From Alistipes sp. (GTDB lineage Bacteria; Bacteroidota; Bacteroidia; Bacteroidales; Rikenellaceae), in contig JAJQED010000037.1 of NCBI GenBank assembly GCA_021201825.1, positions 157,891 to 221,890 of the forward strand: 64,000 bases of DNA, written 5' to 3'. The notes beneath the pieces were generated by a model. It saw nothing but the letters and a program-made list of their open reading frames with translations. It did not search any database and had not been told where the DNA came from. A program made the position numbers and the translations under genes. Below, one piece after another: positions 45,559-53,348 of the stretch. The stretch's first letter is position 1, and each line of letters begins with the position of its first letter.

Positions 45559-46461
45559 CTATATTTTTTCCGCCGCCCTCAGCCGCGCACTCCGCGCACG
45601 GGGGTTGGACTCTATCTCCTCCCGGGACGGCACTACGGATTTCCTTGTGAGCAACTTCCACGGGGACACCGCCCTGCCGTAGAAATCCTTTTCTATCTCG
45701 CCCTCGAAATTGCCGCTGCGCATAAAGTTCTTCACCAGCCGGTCCTCGAGCGAATGGTACGAGATCACCACCAGCCGCCCACCGGGGACCAGCATCTTCA
45801 GGCTCTGCTCTAGGGCCATCTTCAGGGCCTCTATTTCGCCGTTCACCTCGATACGGAGCGCCTGGAACAGCTTGGACAGGTATTTTGTCCGGGCCTGTTT
45901 GGGTACCAGCGGCTCCACGGCGGCGGTCAGCTCGCCTATGGACTCGAACGGCTTCTGTTCCCGGCTCCGGGCGATGATGCCTGCAAGGCGGTACGACCTC
46001 TCGAGCTCGCCGTATTCGGCGAATATCCTGCCGAGCCGCTCCTCCGGGTAGCTGTTCAGCACCGTGGCGGCGGTAAGTTTGCCCTGCGGGTTCATCCGCA
46101 TATCCAGCGGCGCATCGAACCGGAACGAGAACCCCCGGTGGGGAGTATCGAAATGGTGCGACGACACCCCCAGGTCCGCCAATACCCCGTCCAGCGACTC
46201 CACGCCCCGCTCCCTAAGCAATCCCCTCATAAACCGGAAGTTACCGGCTATGAACCCCAACCGCCCGTCATGCGGGGCGTTTGCGGCGGCGTCCGGGTCC
46301 TGGTCAAACGCGAACAGCCTGCCCCCCGGGCCCAGCCTTTGGAGGATCAACCCGGAATGGCCCCCTCCGCCGAACGTCAGGTCGGCATAGGTGCCGCCGG
46401 GCCGGACGTCGAGCAACTCGACGGATTCGCTCGCAAGGACAGGGATATGGTAACCGGGCAT
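45559..46461 (-). CDS. rsmH: 16S rRNA (cytosine-1402-N4)-methyltransferase RsmH
   Basis: 300 residues, a SAM-dependent methyltransferase acting on 16S rRNA at the decoding centre. It begins YHIPVLASESVELL and has the SAM motif DLTFGGGGHSGLIL near residue 28. DLGVSSHHFDTPHRGFSF and LVVISYHSLEDRLVKNF, both diagnostic of MraW/RsmH, follow. It is the first gene of the division cluster. A full promoter lies 31 bp upstream at 46493-46523, and mraZ, often found here, is absent. Confidence 0.96.
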   Translation of the reverse strand: MPGYHIPVLASESVELLDVRPGGTYADLTFGGGGHSGLILQRLGPGGRLFAFDQDPDAAANAPHDGRLGFIAGNFRFMRGLLRERGVESLDGVLADLGVSSHHFDTPHRGFSFRFDAPLDMRMNPQGKLTAATVLNSYPEERLGRIFAEYGELERSYRLAGIIARSREQKPFESIGELTAAVEPLVPKQARTKYLSKLFQALRIEVNGEIEALKMALEQSLKMLVPGGRLVVISYHSLEDRLVKNFMRSGNFEGEIEKDFYGRAVSPWKLLTRKSVVPSREEIESNPRARSARLRAAEKI

Positions 46462-46492
46462 AGTGCTGAATCAGGGGTTGAAAATACGGCCG

Positions 46493-46523
46493 TAAAGTTA
46501 CTACAATCCAGTTCGTTTTCAAA
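46493..46523 (-). promoter_or_regulatory. Promoter of the division and cell-wall cluster
   Basis: On the minus strand TTTG (46520-46523), 19 bp, then TAACTTTA (46493-46500), one mismatch from TAnnTTTG. It is 31 bp before the rsmH ATG and is probably the main promoter for the cluster down to ftsZ and beyond, as the internal gaps hold no similar full element. Confidence 0.75.
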
Positions 46524-47039
46524 GCCCGTAAACGGCGAGTTATCCACAATCGGCCTAAAATTTCCGATCCGCTTCCGGGTCCCCGCTCCCGGTGCGGAAT
46601 TCCAGTAATGGCAAAGACGGCATATCCCGTACGTCACAGAAAGCCCGCCCCCCGGTAGGGCCGGCACAGGGAAAGCAAAAGACGGAAACTATGCCCCCCT
46701 GCACGGTGATGGGCAGCTGCCACGGCCGGAGTCCTGACCCACTACATGGTGATCGGTGACACGGCCGGATCCCTGCCGGACGGAAGCCTAAAACTCCTGA
46801 CCTAACCCCGGGCGAAAGCCGGTGCTGAAAGCCGGATTCGGAAAGGCGGTAGGAAAGATGGGCCGGGAAAGACGGGTCCCGAGGGTGGGCCGCAATGACA
46901 GGTGGCAAAAATGGGCCGTAAAGATGGGTCGGGAAAGGTGGTACGGAAAGATGGGCCGCAATGACGGGTCGAGAAAGACAGCCGGGAAGCCGAAACCGGT
47001 AATGACCGGGGCCGGGATAGGCGGGCAGCCGGGTTGGAA
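46524..47039. other. Non-coding gap upstream of the division cluster
   Basis: I see no gene. Open frames here are small, lack homology I recognise and run through repeats. The right part (46812-46993) is a 13-bp minisatellite. The left part (46600-46800) is GC-rich without clear structure. No mraZ-like sequence was recognised on either strand. Confidence 0.6.
46812..46993. repeat. 13-bp minisatellite, 14 units
   Basis: 182 bp divides into exactly 14 units of 13 bp without insertions or deletions. The approximate consensus is NCGNAAAGATGGG (for example CCGTAAAGATGGG, TACGGAAAGATGG, TCGGGAAAGGTGG). Units vary by several bases, so the array is old or under mutation. The unit resembles the four-copy repeat at 9196-9247. 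Confidence 0.8.
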
Positions 47040-47076
47040 AATATAAAGCCACGGCCTCCGGCCGTGGCTTTATATT
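47040..47076 (-). terminator. Terminator of the esterase operon
   Basis: AATATAAAGCCACGGCC pairs perfectly with GGCCGTGGCTTTATATT around TCC. It lies 42 bp downstream of the leftward 47119 gene. It also stands close to the minisatellite and may isolate the division cluster promoter. Confidence 0.8.
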
Positions 47077-47118
47077 GCATTTCGGAAAGAAAACTTTTAC
47101 GGACTTCCCGCCTACCGG

Positions 47119-47907
47119 TCAGTTACCGTTGAACACCAGCCTTACCGTACCGTTGTCCGGGTAGATGTTAAGCACGGGAGGTGTATCCTCGGTATTGATC
47201 GACACCTTGCCGGTGCCGATATCCAGATGGTATTCGCGGCCGTTCTCCTCGGAGTTGACCCGCTGAGGTACGATAACCGTAAAAGGCAGTTCATACGTTT
47301 TTTCCCGGGCTGTGATCAGCGAGAGGAACCAGTTATCCACGGGATCCCCAGTCTTGGGGTCGTATCCCTCTATCGTGGCCGAGCCCTCTTCCAAACGCAT
47401 TTTGAAACTGCGGTAGCCGTACAGGTCGTCCCACTCCAGGGAGATGGTCCCGTCGCCCTGTACGATATTTTCCGGGTCCTTGCACTTTATCAGGTTGAGC
47501 CCTACCCCGGTGAGCGATTCCATAAAGTAAATACCCGCCTTGCGTTCCGATGAACTCCAGGCCCGGGTGTCCATTATCGGCAGGTCCACCGCCGTATGGC
47601 CGGCGGCACACACATGCAGGTTGCCGAAGCTGACCTGCCCGCCGTCCCATTCAAGGTCTGCCTTGTAATACGGCCCGTTGAAATAAATTCCTTTCGGGTC
47701 CAGGGTCACCCCAGTGGTGCCCTCCCCCGCCGCCGTCGCTTCCATACCGAGGAACTCCCCGAACCCGATGATCCCGGACCCCGGCGTCTCTTCAGCCGCC
47801 ACGGCCCTGCTACCCCCACACGATACCCAGACCGCTATCGTGGCGGCCAACGGTAAAATTCTACTGCACATAATCATATTTGAATTAGAAAAAAGTTTCC
47901 TCCGCAT
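47119..47907 (-). CDS. Lipoprotein of unknown function
   Basis: 262 residues with a lipoprotein signal (SRILPLAATIAVWVSC|GG). Alternative starts exist at 47877 and 47871, both closer to the hydrophobic part. The mature protein is beta-rich with several YxxD and WxxD motifs (ADLEWDGGQVSFGN, TISLEWDDLYGY). No catalytic pattern is visible and I do not recognise the family. It is the last gene of a three-gene leftward operon with an SGNH-like protein (9 bp gap) and a carbohydrate esterase. A carbohydrate-binding or surface partner role is possible from context. Confidence 0.75.
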   Translation of the reverse strand: MRRKLFSNSNMIMCSRILPLAATIAVWVSCGGSRAVAAEETPGSGIIGFGEFLGMEATAAGEGTTGVTLDPKGIYFNGPYYKADLEWDGGQVSFGNLHVCAAGHTAVDLPIMDTRAWSSSERKAGIYFMESLTGVGLNLIKCKDPENIVQGDGTISLEWDDLYGYRSFKMRLEEGSATIEGYDPKTGDPVDNWFLSLITAREKTYELPFTVIVPQRVNSEENGREYHLDIGTGKVSINTEDTPPVLNIYPDNGTVRLVFNGN

Positions 47908-47916
47908 TTCACTCTC

Positions 47917-48678
47917 TTACCTAAGCGGCAGTACCCGCCTCAACACATCCGCGAATATGGCCGCCATCTTCTTTTGTATATATACGTCCCCGTTGTAGGG
48001 GTGGAACCCGTAAACCTGCCCGCCGTTCTGCTGCCGGTCTCCGGCATGGAGCAGGCTGGCCTGCTCCCCGGTACGCGGATGGGGCACGTTGCCCGAGAAG
48101 CCGATCCACCTGTCGAACTCCACCAACGGCAATCCCCACTTAGCGGCCAGCTCCCTGACCGAGCCGTTGAACGACGGCCGGCCGTCGTGCCAATGGGTGC
48201 AAAGCACTATTATGGCCGGTTTGCCGTAGGGCAGCCCGTAATACCGGGACCCGGGTTCGAACCGCAGGTCGTAGCAATCGGACATGTACCTTTTTATCAC
48301 ATAATCGTAAGCCTCCGCATAAGCGTTCCGGTCCATCGGGAACCCATACCGCTCCCACTCGTCCGGGAACGGCTCGCCGCCCGCCCTGTGATAAACGTCC
48401 CTGTCATGGACATGCATTATGACCAGGGCCTCTACCGTTTCGAGGTCGTCCTTAGCATAAAGCGTGCCGTCGTGCATCTTCTGTGCCGTATCCACTATCG
48501 ACTCGGCACTCACGGCCCGGTTCACGGGTTCCGCCCCGACAGCCTCACACCCGAACTCGAACCACCCGTTATTGGGCGTTGCGAACGAGGCTCCGGTGAG
48601 CAGTATCCGGTACCCGTCCTGTCCGTATGCGGAAACACAAAGGGTTAAAAACGCCAATATCGCGACTATCCTTTTCAT
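47917..48678 (-). CDS. Exported SGNH-hydrolase-like protein (DUF5040-like)
   Basis: 253 residues with a signal peptide (MKRIVAILAFLTLCVSAYG|QD). The N-terminal motif ILLTGASFATPNNGWFE has the form of an SGNH block I with Ser, and a late HPYNGDVYIQKKMA could supply the Asp/His pair. The pattern GASFA..N.WFE matches proteins annotated as DUF5040 in Bacteroides. SGNH enzymes are esterases or deacetylases on sugars and lipids, so a deacylase acting with the adjacent CE7-type esterase is plausible. Starts 11 bp after the esterase stop. Confidence 0.75.
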   Translation of the reverse strand: MKRIVAILAFLTLCVSAYGQDGYRILLTGASFATPNNGWFEFGCEAVGAEPVNRAVSAESIVDTAQKMHDGTLYAKDDLETVEALVIMHVHDRDVYHRAGGEPFPDEWERYGFPMDRNAYAEAYDYVIKRYMSDCYDLRFEPGSRYYGLPYGKPAIIVLCTHWHDGRPSFNGSVRELAAKWGLPLVEFDRWIGFSGNVPHPRTGEQASLLHAGDRQQNGGQVYGFHPYNGDVYIQKKMAAIFADVLRRVLPLR

Positions 48679-48689
48679 TTACCGTATTG

Positions 48690-49982
48690 CTATTTCCCGG
48701 CCGCCCGACGGAGCCAGTTCCAGGTCGCCTCCCAAATTTCGGGATAGGTGTAATGGCCCAGCTCCTCGACTATCATTATCTCCTTGGGTGCCTCGATCAC
48801 GTTATAGGCCGCGAACATCGAGGTCGGCGGGCAAACCATATCGTTATACCCGAGGGTGTAAAATCCGGGGACCCTGACCCTGCGGGCGAAGTTCACCACG
48901 TCGTAATACCCGACGGTCTCCAATCTCTGCGGGGTCGCCGGGTCGCCCTCATGCCGGAACATGTGCGGCCATCCACCCGCCCGGCCGTTCAGGTAGCCCG
49001 TAAGGTCGCACAGGGCCGGGTAAGCTGCGGCGATACCGGTCACCCGTTCGTCCAGCCCGGCCGTAACGATCGACAAGGCACCGCCCTGGCTACCTCCCTC
49101 CACAAGCAGGTTCTCTCCGTCCCACTGAGGCAGACTGCAAAGGTAATCCACCGCGCGGACGCATCCCAGGTAGACTCTTTTATAGTAATAATTGTCCTTG
49201 TCGTCGAGTTTTATCCACGGGTAGGAGTTCAGGGCGCCACGGTCCAGGTCGTTGTAAACCCCCTGCGGCAGGTCCACCGGGATACCGTGGATGCCGATCT
49301 GCAGGGTTATAAACCCGTTCTCGGCTCCGTGCACATCGCCGTTATAGGGCCGTATCCCCGCTCCGGGAACCCGCAGTATTGCCGGGTACTGCCCCGGGGC
49401 CTTGGGCATACACAGTATCCCGTACACCCGGGTGTTATGGCCGCTGGTGCGCAGGCTCACCTGATAGACGTCCACCGTCGAAGTGCAACGCTCGGGCATG
49501 AGGGTCAGCACCGGGTCCACCGGCACTCTTGACAGCTGAGCCTTTGCATCGGACCAGAAGCGGTCGAAATCCTCCGGGTCGTTCACCGTCGGGGTTATCC
49601 GCTCCGCATCGAACGCCGCCGTGGCCATCCCGCCGTACTCTTTCCCGTTATACTTTGCCCACACCCGGCACCTTAGGAACCCCGGTGTATCGAGGGTTCC
49701 GGCGTCGATGCCTCCGGTCCCGTTTTTAAGGCTCAGCGTTCCCTCTTCGTACGGTTCCATCATATCCCGGGAAAGCTCGTAGCGTATCTCGACGTCCTGC
49801 AGGGGAATATTATTTTTAACCACGGTTATATCGAACCGCACCTGTTCTCCCTGTGAATAGGTCCAGTCGGTATTCTGCGGGGCTACCTGCACCCGTACCA
49901 GTTGCTGGGCCGGCTGTGCGGCAGAGTGGTTCACGGCCCAGAACATGACGGCGCAAACCATTAATTTAAAGGCTTTTCTCAT
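48690..49982 (-). CDS. Secreted acetyl xylan esterase-like enzyme (AXE1/CE7)
   Basis: 430 residues with a signal peptide (MRKAFKLMVCAVMFWAVNHS). An N-terminal beta domain of about 110 residues precedes an alpha/beta hydrolase of the AXE1/CE7 type. Nucleophile Ser is in GGSQGGALS, Asp in LGYNDMVCPPTS, and His in EELGHYTYPE; the segment DDKDNYYYKRVYLGCVRA is typical of the family. CE7 enzymes deacetylate xylo-oligosaccharides and cephalosporin C. It is the first gene of the operon; no SusC/D or xylanase is adjacent, so the true substrate is open. Confidence 0.9.
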   Translation of the reverse strand: MRKAFKLMVCAVMFWAVNHSAAQPAQQLVRVQVAPQNTDWTYSQGEQVRFDITVVKNNIPLQDVEIRYELSRDMMEPYEEGTLSLKNGTGGIDAGTLDTPGFLRCRVWAKYNGKEYGGMATAAFDAERITPTVNDPEDFDRFWSDAKAQLSRVPVDPVLTLMPERCTSTVDVYQVSLRTSGHNTRVYGILCMPKAPGQYPAILRVPGAGIRPYNGDVHGAENGFITLQIGIHGIPVDLPQGVYNDLDRGALNSYPWIKLDDKDNYYYKRVYLGCVRAVDYLCSLPQWDGENLLVEGGSQGGALSIVTAGLDERVTGIAAAYPALCDLTGYLNGRAGGWPHMFRHEGDPATPQRLETVGYYDVVNFARRVRVPGFYTLGYNDMVCPPTSMFAAYNVIEAPKEIMIVEELGHYTYPEIWEATWNWLRRAAGK

Positions 49983-50213
49983 TTCCTGTGATTTAAATTC
50001 GGGTTAATACGAAGATCTCCCCCACAATTCCTGCCTCTACGAAATGTAAAATTGCAAACAATTTCCCACCCCGCAAAATACCGGCACCATTATTCCCGGC
50101 CTGCTACGCATTATTTTCCCGCCCCGCTACACGGTATCCTCCCACATTGGCATACCTATTGGATAGTCGCCATTATCCGCAAACAGCACCGCATCACATC
50201 AAAACTTACAGAT

Positions 50214-51602
50214 ATGGCAATACATTTTATCCGCGACAAGAAAGAGAGCATTTACGATCCCTACGCACAGGGGATGGCCGAGGAGGCGATACCCAAATAC
50301 CGGATGCCGGAAACGGGAAGCGCACCCGAGGTGGTTACGGACCTCATTCTGGACGAACTCCTGCTGGACGGCAACGCAAAACAGAACCTGGCCACGTTCT
50401 GCCAGACGGACGTGGACCGTTATATCCACCGCATTATGGACAAGTGCGTGGACAAGAACATGATCGACAAGGACGAATACCCGCAGACGGCCGAGATCGA
50501 ATTGCGGTGCGTGGCCATCCTTGCCGACCTGTGGAACTCGCCCGCGAGCGAGACCACCATCGGCTGCTCGACCACCGGCTCGAGCGAGGCCGCCATGCTG
50601 GGCGGGCTGGCCCTGAAATGGAAGTGGCGCAAAAGGCGCGAGGCCGAGGGGAAGCCTACGGACAAGCCGAACATCGTAACCGGGCCGGTACAGATATGCT
50701 GGCATAAGTTCGCCCGCTATTTCGACGTGGAGATACGCGAGATACCGATGGAACACGGCCGGCTTCTGATGACCCCGGAAGAGGTCCTCAAGAGGGTGGA
50801 TGAGAACACCATCGGGGTGGTGCCTACGTTCGGGGTGACCTTTACGCTGGAATACGAAGACGTCAAGGCGGTAAGCGACGCCCTCGACAAACACCAGCAG
50901 GATACCGGCCTTGACATCCCCATCCATGTCGATGCGGCCAGCGGCGGGTTCATAGCCCCGTTCTGCCAGCCGGACATCCTGTGGGACTTCCGCCTGCCCC
51001 GAGTAAAATCCATCAACGCCTCGGGGCACAAATACGGGCTGTCGCCGCTGGGTGTGGGATGGGTCGTTTGGCGCACCGAGCAGGACCTGCCCGAGGACCT
51101 TATCTTCCGGGTGAACTACCTCGGGGGCGACATGCCCACTTTCGCCCTAAACTTCTCCCGCCCGGGCGGCCAGATTATCGCCCAGTACTACAACCTGCTT
51201 CGCCACGGCCGCGAGGGATACCGCCGTATCCAGCAGGCATGCCTGGACCACGGCGCATATATAGCCGCCGAGGTTTCGAAGCTGGGCATCTTCGACCTTT
51301 TATATGACGGCACGTCAGCCCTGCCGGGGGCGGCCTGGATGCTCAAACCGGACGCCGACCCGGGTTTTAACCTCTATGACCTTTCCGACAAGCTCCGCGC
51401 CCGGGGCTGGCAGGTAGCCTCGTATTCGCTACCGGCCAACGCCCAGGATATGGTGATCCAGCGGGTGCTGATCCGCCACGGCTTCAGCCGCGATATGGCC
51501 GATCTGTTCCTGGCGGACCTCAAACGGTGCATCGAATACTTCAAAGAGAATCCCGTCCGCCGCAACCTCGGCGAAAAGCAGGCGGGAGGTTATAAGCACT
51601 GA
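50214..51602 (+). CDS. gadB: Glutamate decarboxylase
   Basis: 462 residues, a PLP-dependent decarboxylase converting glutamate to GABA and consuming a proton. The PLP lysine is Lys273 in NASGHKYGL, near the E. coli GadB position (276). [16 protein letters not shown] and [13 protein letters not shown] are also standard. The frame extends to 50052, but the start is [10 protein letters not shown] at 50214, matching the family N-terminus. It is monocistronic, with a strong terminator at 51617-51655. No GadC antiporter or glutaminase gene is next to it, unlike the usual acid-resistance arrangement. Confidence 0.95.
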   Translation: MAIHFIRDKKESIYDPYAQGMAEEAIPKYRMPETGSAPEVVTDLILDELLLDGNAKQNLATFCQTDVDRYIHRIMDKCVDKNMIDKDEYPQTAEIELRCVAILADLWNSPASETTIGCSTTGSSEAAMLGGLALKWKWRKRREAEGKPTDKPNIVTGPVQICWHKFARYFDVEIREIPMEHGRLLMTPEEVLKRVDENTIGVVPTFGVTFTLEYEDVKAVSDALDKHQQDTGLDIPIHVDAASGGFIAPFCQPDILWDFRLPRVKSINASGHKYGLSPLGVGWVVWRTEQDLPEDLIFRVNYLGGDMPTFALNFSRPGGQIIAQYYNLLRHGREGYRRIQQACLDHGAYIAAEVSKLGIFDLLYDGTSALPGAAWMLKPDADPGFNLYDLSDKLRARGWQVASYSLPANAQDMVIQRVLIRHGFSRDMADLFLADLKRCIEYFKENPVRRNLGEKQAGGYKH

Positions 51603-51616
51603 TCCGCTCTCTATAA

Positions 51617-51655
51617 AATAACGAACCCGGCCATCGGATGGCCGGGTTCGTTATT
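51617..51655. terminator. Terminator between gadB and the NlpE-like gene
   Basis: AATAACGAACCCGGCCAT pairs perfectly with ATGGCCGGGTTCGTTATT around CGG. It sits between convergent genes and can work in both directions. Confidence 0.9.
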
Positions 51656-51668
51656 ATTGTCCTTGCGG

Positions 51669-52151
51669 CTACTCTTTTGTAAGGATATAATGGTCAGCCA
51701 GATCGCCCGTTATGCGGTTGCCGTCGAGGTCCAGCTGAAAGAGGCGCCCCTCGGCCACGAAGTAGCGATAACCGTGCGCATCGCCGCCGTCCAGCACGAT
51801 ACCCTGTCCGTATTGGTCCCACCGGTAAGTTCCCTCGGAGGTATATGTCCGGTCCGATTTGCCGAGGTACCGGGTGGCCATCTCGTAGGTGCCGTCCCTT
51901 TCGAGCGTCAGCACGGTTTCTATCCCGCTGCAGTCGGCGCAGGGCAGCACCCCTTTGTATGTTCCCCAATAATCGAGCGAAGTGCGGGCGGTATGCACCC
52001 CGTCCGCTTCGCCGAGCAGGTCTTCCTCCGCCACGTCCGTAACGTCCTTTGGAACGATATTTTCATAGGCAGACTCGGGCGTTGTGGCCCTGCGGTTCAT
52101 ACACCCGGCCAAAAGTGCCCAAGCCGCAATTATCAGAACTGTCTTTTTCAT
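51669..52151 (-). CDS. NlpE-like lipoprotein (copper resistance/envelope stress)
   Basis: 160 residues with a lipoprotein signal (MKKTVLIIAAWALLAGC). The mature part has the NlpE N-terminal motif YKGVLPCADCSGIET with the CxxC pair, then alternating beta strands (RDGTYEMATRYLG, YFVAEGRLFQLDLDG). E. coli NlpE signals to the Cpx system and has a second OB domain, which is missing here, as in many Bacteroidota members. A role in copper or redox stress is inferred from the family. It is monocistronic, convergent with gadB. Confidence 0.85.
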   Translation of the reverse strand: MKKTVLIIAAWALLAGCMNRRATTPESAYENIVPKDVTDVAEEDLLGEADGVHTARTSLDYWGTYKGVLPCADCSGIETVLTLERDGTYEMATRYLGKSDRTYTSEGTYRWDQYGQGIVLDGGDAHGYRYFVAEGRLFQLDLDGNRITGDLADHYILTKE

Positions 52152-52223
52152 TTCAAACGTTTTTACCTAACCTATGCAAAAAGGATGACAAACCCCCGGG
52201 CCAGACCCCCGGAATTACCGGGA

Positions 52224-52595
52224 CTACGGCCGGTTTTCACACCGGCACGGACCGGTTGGCGGCATATTGTCCAATGCCCATTCCACAAGGCCGTTGATAT
52301 GGGGCATGAGCCCGCGGCCCTTGGCGCTCAACCGGTACTCCACCCGGGGCGGCACCTCCCCGAACACCTCCCTTATGACCAACCCGTCGGCCTCGAGGGT
52401 GCGCAGGGTGACGGTAAGCATACGGTGGGACACGTCACCGATCGCCGAATGCAGCCGGCTGAACCGCATCACCCCGTTCTCTTCGAGGGTGATCAGCACC
52501 AGCAGCGACCACTTGTCCCCGAACCGGCACAGCACGTTCCTTATCGGACAGCCGTCCATCTGCGCCGAACATTTTTCCGATTTTTTCCTCTCCAT
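52224..52595 (-). CDS. HxlR-family transcriptional regulator
   Basis: About 123 residues from the chosen start (MERKKSEKC). It has the HxlR core: CPIRNVLCRFGDKWSLLVL, RFSRLHSAIGDVSHRMLT, and a C-terminal RVEYRLSAKGRGLMP wing. The Cys near the N-terminus (CPI) is the redox-sensitive position known from HypR/YodB-type members. The longer frame to 52694 passes through the operator region, so its N-terminus is unlikely. It is divergent from the DJ-1/PfpI gene, with an inverted repeat between them. Confidence 0.9.
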   Translation of the reverse strand: MERKKSEKCSAQMDGCPIRNVLCRFGDKWSLLVLITLEENGVMRFSRLHSAIGDVSHRMLTVTLRTLEADGLVIREVFGEVPPRVEYRLSAKGRGLMPHINGLVEWALDNMPPTGPCRCENRP

Positions 52596-52610
52596 AACCC
52601 TTTGCCTTAC

Positions 52611-52635
52611 AACTATAGTTACAGTCGTGTAACTA
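52611..52635. promoter_or_regulatory. Inverted-repeat operator, probable HxlR site
   Basis: TAGTTACA (52616-52623), four bases, TGTAACTA (52628-52635) is a perfect 8-bp inverted repeat, joined by an overlapping palindrome AACTATAGTT (52611-52620). It is 16 bp upstream of the HxlR ATG and 20 bp upstream of the -33 element of the DJ-1 gene. The size and symmetry fit a dimeric winged-helix regulator controlling both genes. Confidence 0.7.
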
Positions 52636-52655
52636 TCTGACACCGAAGTGCGTTC

Positions 52656-52686
52656 TTGTATTTTAAAATCTCTTTTCCAACCTTTG
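52656..52686 (+). promoter_or_regulatory. Promoter of the DJ-1/PfpI gene
   Basis: TTG (52656-52658), 20 bp, then AACCTTTG (52679-52686), one mismatch from TAnnTTTG, 63 bp before the ATG at 52750. Confidence 0.45.
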
Positions 52687-52749
52687 CTATACAAAAGTAA
52701 TAAACTTGTAAAAAGGAACTATTAAAGTCGAACCAAAAAAACAGAAGTT

Positions 52750-53277
52750 ATGGCAAAGAAAACAGCAGTGCTCGCGGTAAACCCCGTTAACGGCTCCGGC
52801 CTGTTCCAGTACATAGAGGCATTTTATGAGAACGGTATCCCCTACACGGTCTTTGCAGTGGCCGACACCCCGTCCATTACGACCAACTCGGGCTACCCCG
52901 TAGAGGCCCACGACACGGTGGCGAACCTCAAAGGCCGCGCCGGTGAATTCGACGCCCTGGTATTCGCGTGCGGGGACGCCGTCCCGCAATTCGCCGCGAA
53001 TGCCGATAAACCCTACAACCGGGACATGCTCGAGGTGATCACCGAATTCGGCCGCGCCGGGAAGATCCTCGCGGGACACTGCGCCGCCGCCCTTATGTTC
53101 GAGACCGCCGGGCAGACCGCCGGAAAAACCCTCGCCCTGCACCCGTTCATCAAAGGCGCCATTACCAGCGGCACCGCTACGGACGACCCCTACCGGGTCG
53201 ACGGCAACATCCTGACGGCCCAAACCGAGCAGTCCCTGAACCTGCTTATCCCGCACCTGGTCGAGGCACTCAAATAA
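52750..53277 (+). CDS. DJ-1/PfpI family protein
   Basis: 175 residues with the DJ-1/PfpI fold. The strand ALVFACGDAVPQF precedes the nucleophile elbow AGHCAAALMF with the conserved Cys, after which TAQTEQSLNLLIPHLVEAL closes the domain. Members act as glyoxalases, deglycases or stress proteins; the exact reaction cannot be read here. The upstream HxlR gene and shared operator suggest induction by electrophiles or disulfide stress, since HxlR regulators often sense quinones or aldehydes through Cys (inference). It is followed by a strong terminator. Confidence 0.88.
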   Translation: MAKKTAVLAVNPVNGSGLFQYIEAFYENGIPYTVFAVADTPSITTNSGYPVEAHDTVANLKGRAGEFDALVFACGDAVPQFAANADKPYNRDMLEVITEFGRAGKILAGHCAAALMFETAGQTAGKTLALHPFIKGAITSGTATDDPYRVDGNILTAQTEQSLNLLIPHLVEALK

Positions 53278-53287
53278 GCCCGTCCCC

Positions 53288-53333
53288 ATAACAAAGGGTC
53301 TTCCGGCCGTACTGCCGGAAGACCCTTTGTTAT
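53288..53333. terminator. Terminator between the DJ-1 gene and the MFS gene
   Basis: Arms of 20 bp (beginning ATAACAAAGGGTC) pair perfectly around CGTACT. It sits between convergent genes and can serve both. Confidence 0.9.
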
Positions 53334-53348
53334 GGACATACACCCGGG

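Noticed and set aside
46555..47052. 165-residue and smaller frames upstream of rsmH, considered as possible mraZ
   Set aside because: Translations are Pro/Ser/Gly repeats produced by the 13-bp array and have no AbrB-like MraZ pattern.
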